From NCBI RefSeq assembly GCF_014764385.1, contig NZ_CP061714.1, forward strand, positions 2,666,001 to 2,730,000: DNA of 64,000 bases, written 5' to 3'. The position numbers were made by a program, and so were the translations under genes. Positions 16,001 to 25,646 of the stretch are shown one piece after another. Positions within the stretch are counted from its first letter, which is position 1. Each line of letters starts with the position of its first letter. The notes under the pieces are model-generated. The model searched no databases. It saw only the letters and a list, made by a program, of their open reading frames with translations, and was not told the origin of the DNA. Source of the DNA: Luteimonas sp. MC1825 (GTDB lineage: Bacteria; Pseudomonadota; Gammaproteobacteria; Xanthomonadales; Xanthomonadaceae).

Positions 16001-17151
16001 ATTGCTACCTCCTGACCCGGCGGGGCGATATGGCGTTCAAAGCGGCCTATTGATTGTTGGGTCGATTGTGATACTGCTGCGAACGCGTACAGCCCTTCCG
16101 GGAGATGTAGCCACCATGGAGCCTGCACTGGCTGGCTGCGCGTTTCTGTCAGTGCCGGGGGGAGAGGCAACGACTCATACTGGAAGACCGCCTCTGGAAG
16201 CAATGTCCGATCGTTAGTAACCACTTTGACAACGACCTCTGGTTTCCCCTGCAGTCGATGCAAGGTCAGCGGCTTGTTTGCCTCGCGTGACTGACAGTAT
16301 TGAAGTGCTCCCTCATACGAGAGGCTCTGGACGCACTTGTTTACTGCTTCTGCGATCGCTTCGATCACGATCTCCCACCCATTACCAACTCCTCGGCTGG
16401 CACTTCCCTTGAATGCCCGCAACAAGCCTTGAGTAAACAACGAGGACCTCCCCTTCTGACCGTAAGCGGCGGCGCCAAGACTGGTCGCATAGAACACAGC
16501 CCGGATCTTGTCCCGAGTATTTCGGGCGACTCCGCCCGCAATGATCTGCTCGCCACTGCTGCTGTTGCCGTACTGGTCCAGAAAATCCGGCGTTGGCGTG
16601 TTGCGACACGCGTCTATGAAAAAAATCTGGTTCAGCGCTTTGCAGTGTTGCCCCAGGCCAATCTTGAGCTTGTCGAGGTCAACCGCATGTCTCATGGGCG
16701 AGTGCTCATTAGATCCAAAATCCTCCATGAGCAGGCTCATCTCGCTGTCGCTGAATGACAGCCCGTGTCCGCAGAAGTAGAACATGGCGATATTGCCCTC
16801 GTGCCTATCTGCACGATTCTTCCAGGCCACGATGGCATTCTCGACGTTAGCCAGGGAGGCCCTCTCTATATTCACCACGTTGCCATTTTCTTGTGTCATC
16901 TGGAGCGGGTCAGGCGCCGAACAGAGCACTCCCAGTGATCGAAGTGGTTTTTCGTTATTGTCCATCTGGTGCCGAATCCATTCAGTCATCTGCTCAACCG
17001 ATTTCACTGGCGAGGAGAGCTGCCCCATGTTCATGTGGTGCGCGAATGGATTTGGATTGCTGCCCCCTTTCAAACAGGGGTAATCCCCTACGCCTATGAC
17101 GATGGCGTGCGTTCCCGGCTCGTTCGAGTTGTCATCTATTAAGACGGTCAT
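15997..17151 (-). CDS. caspase-like (C14) cysteine protease
   Basis: The 384-residue protein begins with the caspase p20 layout: a first strand HAIVIGVGDYPCL (about residues 15-27), then the catalytic histidine H129 in FYFCGHGLSF and the catalytic cysteine C182 in FFIDACRNTP. Both active-site residues are present. A region to about residue 290 completes the caspase fold. The last 100 or so residues form a separate beta module with LPEGLYAFAAV, similar in style to the N-terminal module of the next protein. Such proteases are known in bacterial cell-suicide and immune systems. ATG 17151 follows AAGGA, 50 bp after the patatin stop, and the stop overlaps the next start. The cleavage target is not known; neighbours in the operon are the first candidates. 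Confidence 0.9.
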   Translation of the reverse strand: MTVLIDDNSNEPGTHAIVIGVGDYPCLKGGSNPNPFAHHMNMGQLSSPVKSVEQMTEWIRHQMDNNEKPLRSLGVLCSAPDPLQMTQENGNVVNIERASLANVENAIVAWKNRADRHEGNIAMFYFCGHGLSFSDSEMSLLMEDFGSNEHSPMRHAVDLDKLKIGLGQHCKALNQIFFIDACRNTPTPDFLDQYGNSSSGEQIIAGGVARNTRDKIRAVFYATSLGAAAYGQKGRSSLFTQGLLRAFKGSASRGVGNGWEIVIEAIAEAVNKCVQSLSYEGALQYCQSREANKPLTLHRLQGKPEVVVKVVTNDRTLLPEAVFQYESLPLPPALTETRSQPVQAPWWLHLPEGLYAFAAVSQSTQQSIGRFERHIAPPGQEVAI

Positions 17152-17200
17152 TGCTTTTCATCCTTCGCTGAAGCTGTCAAGCGCGGGCATAGCTTCTCTT

Positions 17201-18415
17201 TCATCCGACGCCAATGGGATAGGGAAATCCGCCAGGGGCAAGTAATGTCTTGTTGAACCAGGTCCGGACTGCCGCATCAGTGACCGCATATCCCCAGTTG
17301 ATCAAGCACTCCTGAAGCGCACCATCCTTGTGAGCAAGATCCGTGGGGACCTGGGCGAGCAACGCGGTCTTGTTCTGCGGGCATGGCAAGGCGCCTGCGC
17401 ACTGATGAACCCCGATATCATGTTCGATATCCCAGAAAGCGCCGGTGCGCTCGCCGCTAACTAGCGCCTGCATAAGCAATCTTTTTCGCAGGTTGAGTAC
17501 TTGCGTATCGACAACATCCAGGCATCTTCTCCCGATCGACACCCAGTTGCTCTTGACAGTAGGCTCTGGCGAAAACGGCTTTCCAGCATTACTAACGAAA
17601 AGCGTTTTGTAGCGCTTGAAGCAGGTCTCAAGGCCCAAATTGTCGTAAACACCACCATCTGCGAGCGTCGGATTCGTAGTAAAGGGTGCACGTTGCAACC
17701 CCTGCCTTGGATCCCCGCTATTGGGTGAGTAGTCAGACTCTTTGAGGGACAGCAGAGCGGGCGCCAGTACAGGCGGAAATGCAGAAGAGGCAGCCACCGC
17801 GTCGGCAAGAGAAACCCTTGGATTAGGCACCTCCCCTACCTTCCAGTCCCGCATGAATGGCTTGGAGAATCGCCAAAGTGCGCCGGATTGCAAATTGGAG
17901 GCATTGATGACGAAGCGCACACGGTCTGGCAAATCTTGCAACGTTTTATCACCAAACAGCTCGCGTCGGTAGGCAGCAGAGATGTGCTCACTGACCCGCC
18001 CGGGCATGACAATATCTTTGATGACCTGGAAAGCACCACTAGGCTTTGTTCCAGCCAGATTCTTTCCAGCAAGCTGGCGCACTGGACCAACCACGTGCTC
18101 TTTGAATGCTCCGTCGAATGCCGCTGCACTCGTATGTTCCAGCCGCTCGAGCGCCAGCGCCAAGACGGCCGCGGTGATTGAACCACCCGACACGCTAGAG
18201 ATGCGCTCTAAACGGCCCACCTGGCTGGTTACGCCGGCCACGTTATGTTCCAGTGGCTTGTCTTGGAAGAATCCCAGCTGTCCCAGCCGCCACAGCACAC
18301 CAGTGTGGAACAGCATGGCCCGGTAACCACCACCCGAAAGTGCGATAGCCACACCCTGCTTGGGCGTGTCAGCACCAGGCCCGGCCGATTCAGCCAGGAG
18401 CTCGGCAATAGACAC
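17201..18415 (-). CDS. patatin-like phospholipase
   Basis: The 404-residue protein carries all patatin landmarks: an oxyanion-hole loop GGGYR at about residues 28-32 (AIALSGGGYRAM), the nucleophile S76 in SSVSGGSI, and the catalytic aspartate D253 in LADGGVYDNLG. A serine-aspartate lipid hydrolase acting on membrane phospholipids is therefore likely. The start was set at GTG 18415 because AAGGAGGGATT directly precedes it; the frame extends to an ATG at 18523 that has no such site. It leads a leftward operon with the caspase-like protease, a linker protein and an MBL hydrolase. Patatins serve as membrane-attacking effectors in CBASS (CapV) and similar systems, but no cyclic-nucleotide sensor or synthase is visible here. 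It has no signal peptide, so it probably acts inside the producing cell. Confidence 0.9.
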   Translation of the reverse strand: MSIAELLAESAGPGADTPKQGVAIALSGGGYRAMLFHTGVLWRLGQLGFFQDKPLEHNVAGVTSQVGRLERISSVSGGSITAAVLALALERLEHTSAAAFDGAFKEHVVGPVRQLAGKNLAGTKPSGAFQVIKDIVMPGRVSEHISAAYRRELFGDKTLQDLPDRVRFVINASNLQSGALWRFSKPFMRDWKVGEVPNPRVSLADAVAASSAFPPVLAPALLSLKESDYSPNSGDPRQGLQRAPFTTNPTLADGGVYDNLGLETCFKRYKTLFVSNAGKPFSPEPTVKSNWVSIGRRCLDVVDTQVLNLRKRLLMQALVSGERTGAFWDIEHDIGVHQCAGALPCPQNKTALLAQVPTDLAHKDGALQECLINWGYAVTDAAVRTWFNKTLLAPGGFPYPIGVG

Positions 18416-18658
18416 AATCCCTCCTTGGCTATTGGAGTAACTCTCTACGGGCACAACGCGAGGGTATCGCCAGCCCGGCCACGCTGGTCGGCCCAGTAGA
18501 GCTATCCTCGCATCGGATCCCATCTTAGACGCACCGGACCCCTAGAATCCCTCCTACTGGTAGGGTACGTCTTCTTTCTTTATAGGCAGTCAAGAAACTC
18601 AGCGCCGGTGAAGGAGCTTGATGGAAAGCCGCTTGCAGGCGCAGGTGACAGGTTTTGG

Positions 18659-19870
18659 CTAGCCAGCGCGACGACGCAGTGGCAGAACGTTGGCCTTGAG
18701 CCGTAGTCCGTCCAGGTAGTCTGCCCACGCCTGCATCATCTTCTTACGCTCAGACAAGTGCGCAGTCCGGTTGTACGCCCTCCCCAAGGGATCCCGAACA
18801 GCATGCGCAAGCTGGTGTTCGATAAAGTCAGGCCTGAAGCCAAGAACCTCATCCAGAACGGTGCGAGCCATCGCTCTGAATCCGTGACCGACGATCGTAT
18901 TTCCGTCGAAACCTGAGTTCCGTAAAGCTGCGTTGACCGTGTTTTCGCTCATGGGCCGCGACGCACTGCGCACGCCAGGGAAGACATATTCGCTTCGTTT
19001 AGTCATCGGGTGCAGTTCCCGCAATATCTCAATCGCCTGGTTCGGTAGCGGCACAATGTGTGCGGTGCCCGTCTTGCTCGCAATAAAGCGCCATTCTGCT
19101 GTATCCAAATTTATATCTGCCCACGTCGCACGGCGAAGCTCGCCAGGACGCACGAACAGCATGGGAGCGAGCCTCAGAGCCGCCTGCGTCACGACTGCGC
19201 CCCGATAGGCATACAGCGCGCGCAGTAGTTCTGCGATCTTTTCGGGCTCAGTCACACTTGCGAAGTGCTTGGTCTGCGGCTGCTCCAGGGCGCCAACCAA
19301 ACTATCGGCAGGATTGCTCTTAGCCCGCCCAGTTGCGATTGCATAGCGAAATACGCGCCCGGCCAGCGACCGCGCGCGGTGCGCTGTCTCAACAACCCCC
19401 CGCCGCTCCAGCTTGCGCAACGCAGCCAGCAACACTGGCGCAGTTATATCCGTGACCGGCATGTCCCCGATGCTCGCTAAGTCCTTCTCGAAGAGGCGGC
19501 GTTCACGCTTGACTGATCCGGGACTCAAACCCTCCTTCGCCCGCTTCGCCAAAAGTTCGGAGGCGATCGCGGAAAATGTGGTTTCAGATCGCTCGACGAT
19601 TGCTGCGCGGTCAATTCGCGCGACCTGCGCCGGATTGGCACCACCCTTCACCAGGGCGCGCAGCTTGTCACGCTTCACCCGCGCCTCACTCAGCGCCATT
19701 GCCGGGTATTCCGCCATGGTGACGATGCTCGCCTTGCCCGCGTAACGGTAGCGATAGCGCCACACCTTCGCGCCCGTCGAGCGAACCTCAATGCATAGGC
19801 CGTTCGTATCAGCGACGCGATAGGCACTATCGCGGGGCTTCAACGAGCGCAACTTGGTGTCGGTCAGCAT
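18659..19870 (-). CDS. P4-type tyrosine integrase
   Basis: The 403-residue integrase has an N-terminal DUF4102 arm-binding domain (about 1-90), a SAM-like core-binding domain (about 95-190) and a tyrosine recombinase catalytic domain. The catalytic set is complete: R241 (VRPGELRR), K266 (ASKTG), H329-x-x-R332 (HGFR), H352 and Y366 (GRAYNRT). It catalyses site-specific insertion and excision of the island, as is usual for integrases next to a tRNA gene. It reads away from the tRNA-Ile2, with its start 179 bp from the tRNA 3' end. Repeats overlapping its start codon probably let it or an excisionase autoregulate. The 243-bp gap on its downstream side separates it from the patatin operon and holds no gene. 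No excisionase gene was found in this part of the island. Confidence 0.95.
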   Translation of the reverse strand: MLTDTKLRSLKPRDSAYRVADTNGLCIEVRSTGAKVWRYRYRYAGKASIVTMAEYPAMALSEARVKRDKLRALVKGGANPAQVARIDRAAIVERSETTFSAIASELLAKRAKEGLSPGSVKRERRLFEKDLASIGDMPVTDITAPVLLAALRKLERRGVVETAHRARSLAGRVFRYAIATGRAKSNPADSLVGALEQPQTKHFASVTEPEKIAELLRALYAYRGAVVTQAALRLAPMLFVRPGELRRATWADINLDTAEWRFIASKTGTAHIVPLPNQAIEILRELHPMTKRSEYVFPGVRSASRPMSENTVNAALRNSGFDGNTIVGHGFRAMARTVLDEVLGFRPDFIEHQLAHAVRDPLGRAYNRTAHLSERKKMMQAWADYLDGLRLKANVLPLRRRAG

Positions 19871-19935
19871 GTGAGTCAGCCATTTGTGAGTCAGACCGCC
19901 CCGATGCCGGTCCGTGACTCACAGTCTGACTCACA
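19870..19935. repeat. four copies of a TGTGAGTCAG box, two in each orientation
   Basis: Copies TGTGAGTCAG at 19870-19879 and 19885-19894, and the inverted form at 19914-19923 (9/10 match) and 19926-19935 (exact). The first overlaps the integrase start codon. The symmetry and position fit an operator for int autoregulation or arm-type integrase/excisionase sites. Confidence 0.6.
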
Positions 19936-19942
19936 TATGCGC

Positions 19943-20041
19943 TGGATTCCAGTGGAGGTGCCTGGACTAGTACGGACATAAAACCCCGCAATATGCGGGG
20001 TTTTTTGTGGGTTTCATGGACGTTGCTGGACGTCCTTGGAC
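19943..20041. repeat. helically phased TGGA(C) repeats flanking a terminator
   Basis: The word TGGA or CGGA recurs at exact 10-bp steps at 19943, 19953, 19963 and 19973, and TGGAC recurs at 20017, 20027 and 20037, just before the tRNA 3' end. Spacing of one helical turn puts all copies of a cluster on one DNA face. Lying between integrase and attachment site, they are likely recombinase arm or accessory-protein sites. Confidence 0.5.
19979..20008 (-). terminator. intrinsic terminator of the tRNA
   Basis: A 9-bp perfect stem AACCCCGCA / TGCGGGGTT with a 3-nt loop at 19982-20002, flanked by A4 on the left and T6 on the right, so it can work in both directions. Read leftward it ends transcription 41 bp beyond the tRNA 3' end and shields the integrase region. 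Confidence 0.85.
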
Positions 20042-20048
20042 TTGATTT

Positions 20049-20075
20049 TGGTGGGCCCACCAGGACTCGAACCTG
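20049..20075. mobile_element. probable att site: island/chromosome junction at the tRNA 3' end
   Basis: P4-type integrases usually recombine within the T arm and 3' end of a tRNA gene, leaving the gene intact. The integrase lies immediately beyond this end and the base composition drops to its left. The partner direct repeat marking the far end of the island must lie left of position 1, so the exact core cannot be defined here. Confidence 0.6.
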
Positions 20076-20124
20076 GAACCAAAGGATTATGAGTCCTCTG
20101 CTCTGACCATTGAGCTATAGGCCC
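20049..20124 (-). tRNA. tRNA-Ile2 (anticodon CAU, lysidine-modified)
   Basis: A 76-nt cloverleaf with encoded CCA, starting GGGCCTATAGCTC at 20124, T arm GGTTCGAGTCC and anticodon CAT in the loop CTCATAA. CAU can mean Met or lysidine-modified Ile. Positions 4 and 5 are both C, pairing with G69 and G68, which are TilS recognition determinants found in tRNA-Ile2 and absent from E. coli elongator tRNA-Met, so Ile2 is preferred. The tRNA decodes AUA. Its 3' end is the probable integration site of the island to the left. Confidence 0.85.
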
Positions 20125-20160
20125 GCGGCGACGATTGTAGCGGGCACCGCTCAGGCAAAA

Positions 20161-20239
20161 ATCGCGCAGCCGCGACCTGACGACGAGGACAGGGCACGGC
20201 TGCGCGATCCGATCCCGCGGCGGTCGAGCCGCCGCGGGA
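20161..20239 (-). terminator. two GC-rich hairpins after the lipoprotein gene
   Basis: An inner hairpin at 20213-20239 (11-bp arms TCCCGCGGCGG / CCGCCGCGGGA, 5-nt loop) lies 19 bp past the lipoprotein stop. A second perfect 12-bp pair, ATCGCGCAGCCG at 20161-20172 and its complement at 20197-20208, follows. There is no U tract, so efficiency as an intrinsic terminator is uncertain. Confidence 0.5.
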
Positions 20240-20257
20240 GTCGTTTCCGCGACTGGA

Positions 20258-20638
20258 TCAGTTACCGTCGGTGTTGTTCTTGCCGTCGGCCGCAGCGGTC
20301 GCCTCTTCGGCCGCGTCCTGCGCCTGCTCGGCCGCGTCGGCGGCCTTCTCGGCGGCGTCGGCGAGGTCGTCGCGACGCGTCAGCTCGTCACCGGTGTCCA
20401 CCTGCCCAGCGATATGGGCGGCGGCATCGGCGGCGGCGTCAGCGGCGCCGGCCGCAGCCTGGGCGGACGAGGTGGCGGCCATGTCGCCGGTGGCCGACGC
20501 GTTCTGCGCGGCCTGGTGCGCCTCGCTTGCCGACTCGGCGGCATCTTGGGCCGAGTTGGCGGCCTGGTCGGGGTTGCTGCAGGCGGCCAGCGCGGTGGCG
20601 AAGCCGAGGGCGAGCAGTGTCTTGGCGGTGCTGTTCAT
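20258..20638 (-). CDS. small Ala-rich lipoprotein
   Basis: The 126-residue protein starts at ATG 20638 (MNSTAKTLLALGFATALAAC) behind AGGAGA. It has a short charged N-region, a hydrophobic stretch and a lipobox LAAC, so it should be cleaved and lipidated at Cys 20. The mature part is almost entirely Ala, Asp, Glu, Ser and Gln, with long helical runs of the form AADAAADAA and AEKAADAAEQ. It resembles Lpp-like or alanine-zipper proteins in composition, but no peptidoglycan-linking C-terminal Lys is present; it ends in NNTDGN. It is the first gene outside the island, transcribed alone toward the tRNA. A structural role in the envelope is likely, with no precise function. Confidence 0.8.
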   Translation of the reverse strand: MNSTAKTLLALGFATALAACSNPDQAANSAQDAAESASEAHQAAQNASATGDMAATSSAQAAAGAADAAADAAAHIAGQVDTGDELTRRDDLADAAEKAADAAEQAQDAAEEATAAADGKNNTDGN

Positions 20639-20807
20639 GGGATCTCCTGTCTGGCGCCTTGTTGCGCCGTGGGACGCACCATGTCTGTGCACATGTCGGC
20701 TTGGCGCGAAGATGGCCCGCGACTCGGGACTCCATTCAGAACCGGCTCACGTGGCGAGGCGGCTGGAAAGACCGTCTGCCGGCAAGCGCGCGGCCGCGGC
20801 GCGGATG

Positions 20808-22196
20808 CTAGAGCGCCATGCGCTCGCCATACACGGGCAGTCGCGCGTGAACACCGAAGTCGGCCTGCACCCGCGCAGCCAGCCCATCGCGGCCACGCGC
20901 CTCGCCGTGCACCAGCACCAGCGGCGGGCGGCCTTCGATGGCGCCGTACCACGCGGCCAGTTCGTCCTGGCCGGCGTGCGCGGACAGGCCGCCGACGGTG
21001 TGGATGCCGGCGGCGACGCGGATGTCCTCGCCGTGGATGCGCACTTCGCTGGCGCCATCGACCAGCTTGCGGCCGAGCGTGCCTTCGCCCTGGTAGCCGA
21101 CGATCATCACCCGGCACTCGCGGCGCCAGAGGTTGTAGCGGAAGTGGTGCAGGATGCGGCCACCGGTGCACATGCCGCTGCCGGCGATGATCAGCGCGCC
21201 GCGGCGGATGGTGTTGAGGCGCATCGACTCTTCGGTGCTGGCGGTCTCGCGCAGGTTGGGCAGCAGCTGGCGCAGATCGCGGCCGGCGAACAGCGCGCCC
21301 GCCTCGTCGTTGAACAGTTCGGAATGGCGCACGTGCGCGGCGGTGGCCTGGATGGCCATCGGGCTGTCGACGAACAGGAGCCAGCGATCGAGGTTCCACT
21401 CCTCGCGGTGCAGGGCGAAGAGCGTCAGCAGTTCCTGGGTGCGGCCGATGGCAAACGCCGGGATCAGCAGGTTGCCGCCGGCTTGCCAGGCGCTTTCCAG
21501 CACCTCGGCGATCTCGCGATGGGTATCGGCGCGGGCACGGTGGTTGCGGTCGCCGTAGGTGCTCTCCAGCAGCACCAGGTCGGCGCGATCGGGCGGGCGC
21601 GGCGGCGGCAGCATGCAGCTGTCGTCCTGGCCGATGTCGCCGCTGAAGGCGAGCCGCCGGCGGCGGCCGGCTTCTTCCAGGTCGAGGACGACGCTGGCGG
21701 CACCGAGGATGTGCCCGGCGGGGATCAGCGTGGCGCGCACGCCGGGCAGGAGGTCGGTGGGGGTGTCGAACTCGAGTGGCGTGAACAGCCGCAGCGTGGC
21801 TTCGGCGTCGTCGCGGGTGAACAGCGGTTTCACCAGCGCCTTGCCCTGGCGCTGGCGGCGGCGGTTGTCGCGCTCGGCGTCGGCTTCCTGCAGGTGGGCG
21901 GCATCGCGCAGCAGCACGCGCGCGAGGTCGATGGTGGCCGGGGTGGCGTGGATCGGGCCGCGATAGCCGCGGCGCACCAGGATGGGCAGGCGCCCGCTGT
22001 GGTCGATGTGGGCGTGGCTCAGGACGACGGCGTCGAGCGTGGCGGCGTCGAAGGGAAACGGATCGTGGTTGTGGGCTTCTTCCTCCTGCCGGCCCTGGAA
22101 CATGCCGCAGTCGAGCAGCAGCTGGCGTCCGCCGATGCGGAGCAGGTGGCACGAACCGGTAACGCCGCCGGCGGCACCGTGGAAGCTGATGTCCAT
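20808..22196 (-). CDS. MBL-fold beta-CASP RNA/DNA nuclease
   Basis: The 462-residue protein has the MBL motif HAHIDH in VVLSHAHIDHSGRLP near residue 60, then a beta-CASP cap and late conserved motifs (GSGMCTGGRILHH, then GLSAHAGQDEL). This is the architecture of bacterial RNA-processing exonuclease/endonucleases related to CPSF-73/Ysh1 (RNase J-like and YciH-type proteins). It should be cytoplasmic and zinc-dependent, with RNA the most likely substrate. The start MDISFHGAAGGVTGS is typical for the family. It is read in the same direction as rpoD, with a terminator between them, so it is probably a separate transcript. Family assignment is firm; the cellular substrate is not. Confidence 0.9.
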   Translation of the reverse strand: MDISFHGAAGGVTGSCHLLRIGGRQLLLDCGMFQGRQEEEAHNHDPFPFDAATLDAVVLSHAHIDHSGRLPILVRRGYRGPIHATPATIDLARVLLRDAAHLQEADAERDNRRRQRQGKALVKPLFTRDDAEATLRLFTPLEFDTPTDLLPGVRATLIPAGHILGAASVVLDLEEAGRRRRLAFSGDIGQDDSCMLPPPRPPDRADLVLLESTYGDRNHRARADTHREIAEVLESAWQAGGNLLIPAFAIGRTQELLTLFALHREEWNLDRWLLFVDSPMAIQATAAHVRHSELFNDEAGALFAGRDLRQLLPNLRETASTEESMRLNTIRRGALIIAGSGMCTGGRILHHFRYNLWRRECRVMIVGYQGEGTLGRKLVDGASEVRIHGEDIRVAAGIHTVGGLSAHAGQDELAAWYGAIEGRPPLVLVHGEARGRDGLAARVQADFGVHARLPVYGERMAL

Positions 22197-22269
22197 CGGG
22201 TCACGCTAGCGCGTCCGCCAACCCGGTGTCGAGCCGGTCGTTGCACCCGACCATCTTCCGGACAAGAGA

Positions 22270-22291
22270 AAGGCGCACCGGAGTGCGCCTT
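22270..22291 (-). terminator. rpoD terminator
   Basis: Perfect 9-bp stem AAGGCGCAC / GTGCGCCTT with loop CGGA, followed leftward by a pyrimidine-rich tail (TTTCTCTTG), 22 bp after the rpoD stop. Confidence 0.75.
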
Positions 22292-22313
22292 CCCTTCATC
22301 ACATGGCCGCGGC

Positions 22314-24182
<1,869 letters not shown>

Positions 24183-24214
24183 GTGGCGCGCACCATTAAC
24201 AAAATGAACCCGTA

Positions 24215-24223
24215 ATTATACCA
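24215..24223 (-). promoter_or_regulatory. extended -10 promoter of rpoD
   Basis: Read leftward the sequence is TGGTATAAT, a perfect TGn extended -10 with consensus TATAAT. It lies about 33 bp before the rpoD ATG. No good -35 is seen, which extended -10 promoters tolerate. Confidence 0.7.
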
Positions 24224-24237
24224 GCCGAGGCGCGGGC

Positions 24238-24678
24238 TCAGGTGCGCAGCAGCAGGGTGACTGGACCATCATTGACCAGACTCACCGTCATATGGGACCC
24301 GAAACGGCCAATTTCCACCCCCGGCGCGTGCAATGCCCGTAAAGCGGACACAAGTTCGGCGAAGATCCGTTCAGCCTGGGCCGGCGGGGCGGCCGTGCTG
24401 AAGCCGGGCCGCAGCCCGGATCGGGTGTCGGCCGCCAGGGTGAACTGGCTGACCAGCAACAGCCCGCCCCCGGTGTCGGCCAGCGAGCGGTTCATGCGCC
24501 CCTCGGCGTCGGCGAACACCCGGTAGGCGAGCAGGCGCGGCGCCATGCGCGCCACTTCTGCGGCGCCGTCGCCGGGTTCGATGCCAGCCAGCACCAGCAG
24601 CCCGGGGCCGATGGAACCGACCGTCTCGCCCTCCACCTCCACGCGGGCCTCGCTGACGCGTTGCAGGAGCAGAAGCAT
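24238..24678 (-). CDS. dtd: D-aminoacyl-tRNA deacylase
   Basis: The 146-residue protein removes D-amino acids (and glycine mischarged on tRNA-Ala) from tRNAs, in the cytosol. The two signature motifs are present: SQFT at 77-80 and GPVT at 138-141 (Gly-cisPro motif in NDGPVTLLL). The start at ATG 24678 (MLLLLQRVSEARVEVEGE) matches the family N-terminus; the frame is open for 22 more codons upstream, which are rejected. It lies upstream of rpoD in the same direction with its own stop 15 bp before the rpoD promoter, and is divergent from the acyltransferase gene with 47 bp between starts. Confidence 0.95.
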   Translation of the reverse strand: MLLLLQRVSEARVEVEGETVGSIGPGLLVLAGIEPGDGAAEVARMAPRLLAYRVFADAEGRMNRSLADTGGGLLLVSQFTLAADTRSGLRPGFSTAAPPAQAERIFAELVSALRALHAPGVEIGRFGSHMTVSLVNDGPVTLLLRT

Positions 24679-24725
24679 GGCGGGCGGGCCTCGGGGATGT
24701 GAACGCGGCCGGCTAGACTCGCGCC

Positions 24726-25646
24726 ATGACCGAGTTCCTCGCAAGCCTCCTGCACGCCCTGGCGACCATGATCGGCCGCCTGCCGTGGCCGCTGCAACGC
24801 GCGCTGGGCGATGGCCTGGGCCGGCTGGTACGCGCCGCGGGCGTGCGCGAGAGCGTTGTGGCGCTGCGCAACCTGGAGCTGGCGTACCCGGACATGCCGG
24901 CCGCCGAGCGCGCCGCGCTGCACGCCGAGGTGATCCGCACCACCGGCCGCCAGGCCTTCGAGACCCTGCGCCTGTGGACGCGCCCGCACGCCGAGAACCT
25001 GGCGCTGATCCGCGAGCAGTCCGGCGTGGAGCTGTTCGAGGACGCTTTGGCGGCGGGCCGCGGGGTGATCGTGGTGGCGCCGCACCACGGCAACTGGGAG
25101 TTGCTGAACCAGTGGCTGGCCGCGCGCACGCCGCTTGCGATCCTGTACAAGGCGCCGGAGTCCGCGGTCGGCGAGGCCTTCCTGCGCCGGGTGCGCGCCG
25201 ACGCCGACCAGGTCACCCAGGTCCGCGCCGAAGGCCCGGGCATCCGCCAGCTGTTCAAGGTGCTGAAGGCCGGCGGCGTGGTCGGCATCCTGCCGGACCA
25301 GCAGCCGAAGGCCGGCGATGGCGTGTTCGCGCCGTTCTTCGGCATCCAGGCGCTCACCATGACCCTGGTCTCGCGGCTCGCCGAGCGCAGCGGGGCGACC
25401 GTGCTGTTCGCGAGCTGCGAGCGCATCGACGACGACCTGGGCTTCGCACTGCGTTTCGACGCGGCGTCGGCGGCGCTCTCCGGCGCCGACATCGAGGCCT
25501 CGGTGGCGGCGCTCAATGCCGGAGTGGAGCACATGGCGCGCCGCGCGCCGGCGCAATACCAGTGGACCTACAAGCGCTTCACCCTGCGCCCGCCCGGCAG
25601 CGGCGAAGGCAATCCCTACCGCGACCTGGAGCATGGCCGGCGATGA
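24726..25646 (+). CDS. lipid A biosynthesis acyltransferase (LpxL/HtrB family)
   Basis: The 306-residue protein belongs to the lysophospholipid acyltransferase group that adds secondary acyl chains to lipid A at the inner membrane. The HX4E catalytic motif is H120 to E125 in VAPHHGNWELL, with downstream motifs VGILPDQQPKAGDGVFAPFFG for substrate binding. The N-terminal hydrophobic helix (FLASLLHALATMIG) should anchor it to the membrane. The last bases overlap the next ATG (ATGA), so it is coupled to two PH-domain genes. Whether it is LpxL, LpxM or another member of the family cannot be decided by eye. Confidence 0.9.
   Translation: MTEFLASLLHALATMIGRLPWPLQRALGDGLGRLVRAAGVRESVVALRNLELAYPDMPAAERAALHAEVIRTTGRQAFETLRLWTRPHAENLALIREQSGVELFEDALAAGRGVIVVAPHHGNWELLNQWLAARTPLAILYKAPESAVGEAFLRRVRADADQVTQVRAEGPGIRQLFKVLKAGGVVGILPDQQPKAGDGVFAPFFGIQALTMTLVSRLAERSGATVLFASCERIDDDLGFALRFDAASAALSGADIEASVAALNAGVEHMARRAPAQYQWTYKRFTLRPPGSGEGNPYRDLEHGRR

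Noticed and set aside
20049..20124. Elongator tRNA-Met
   Set aside because: Anticodon CAU allows it, but C4 and C5 of the acceptor stem fit TilS-modified tRNA-Ile2. A TilS-identity comparison with other CAU tRNAs of the genome would settle it.
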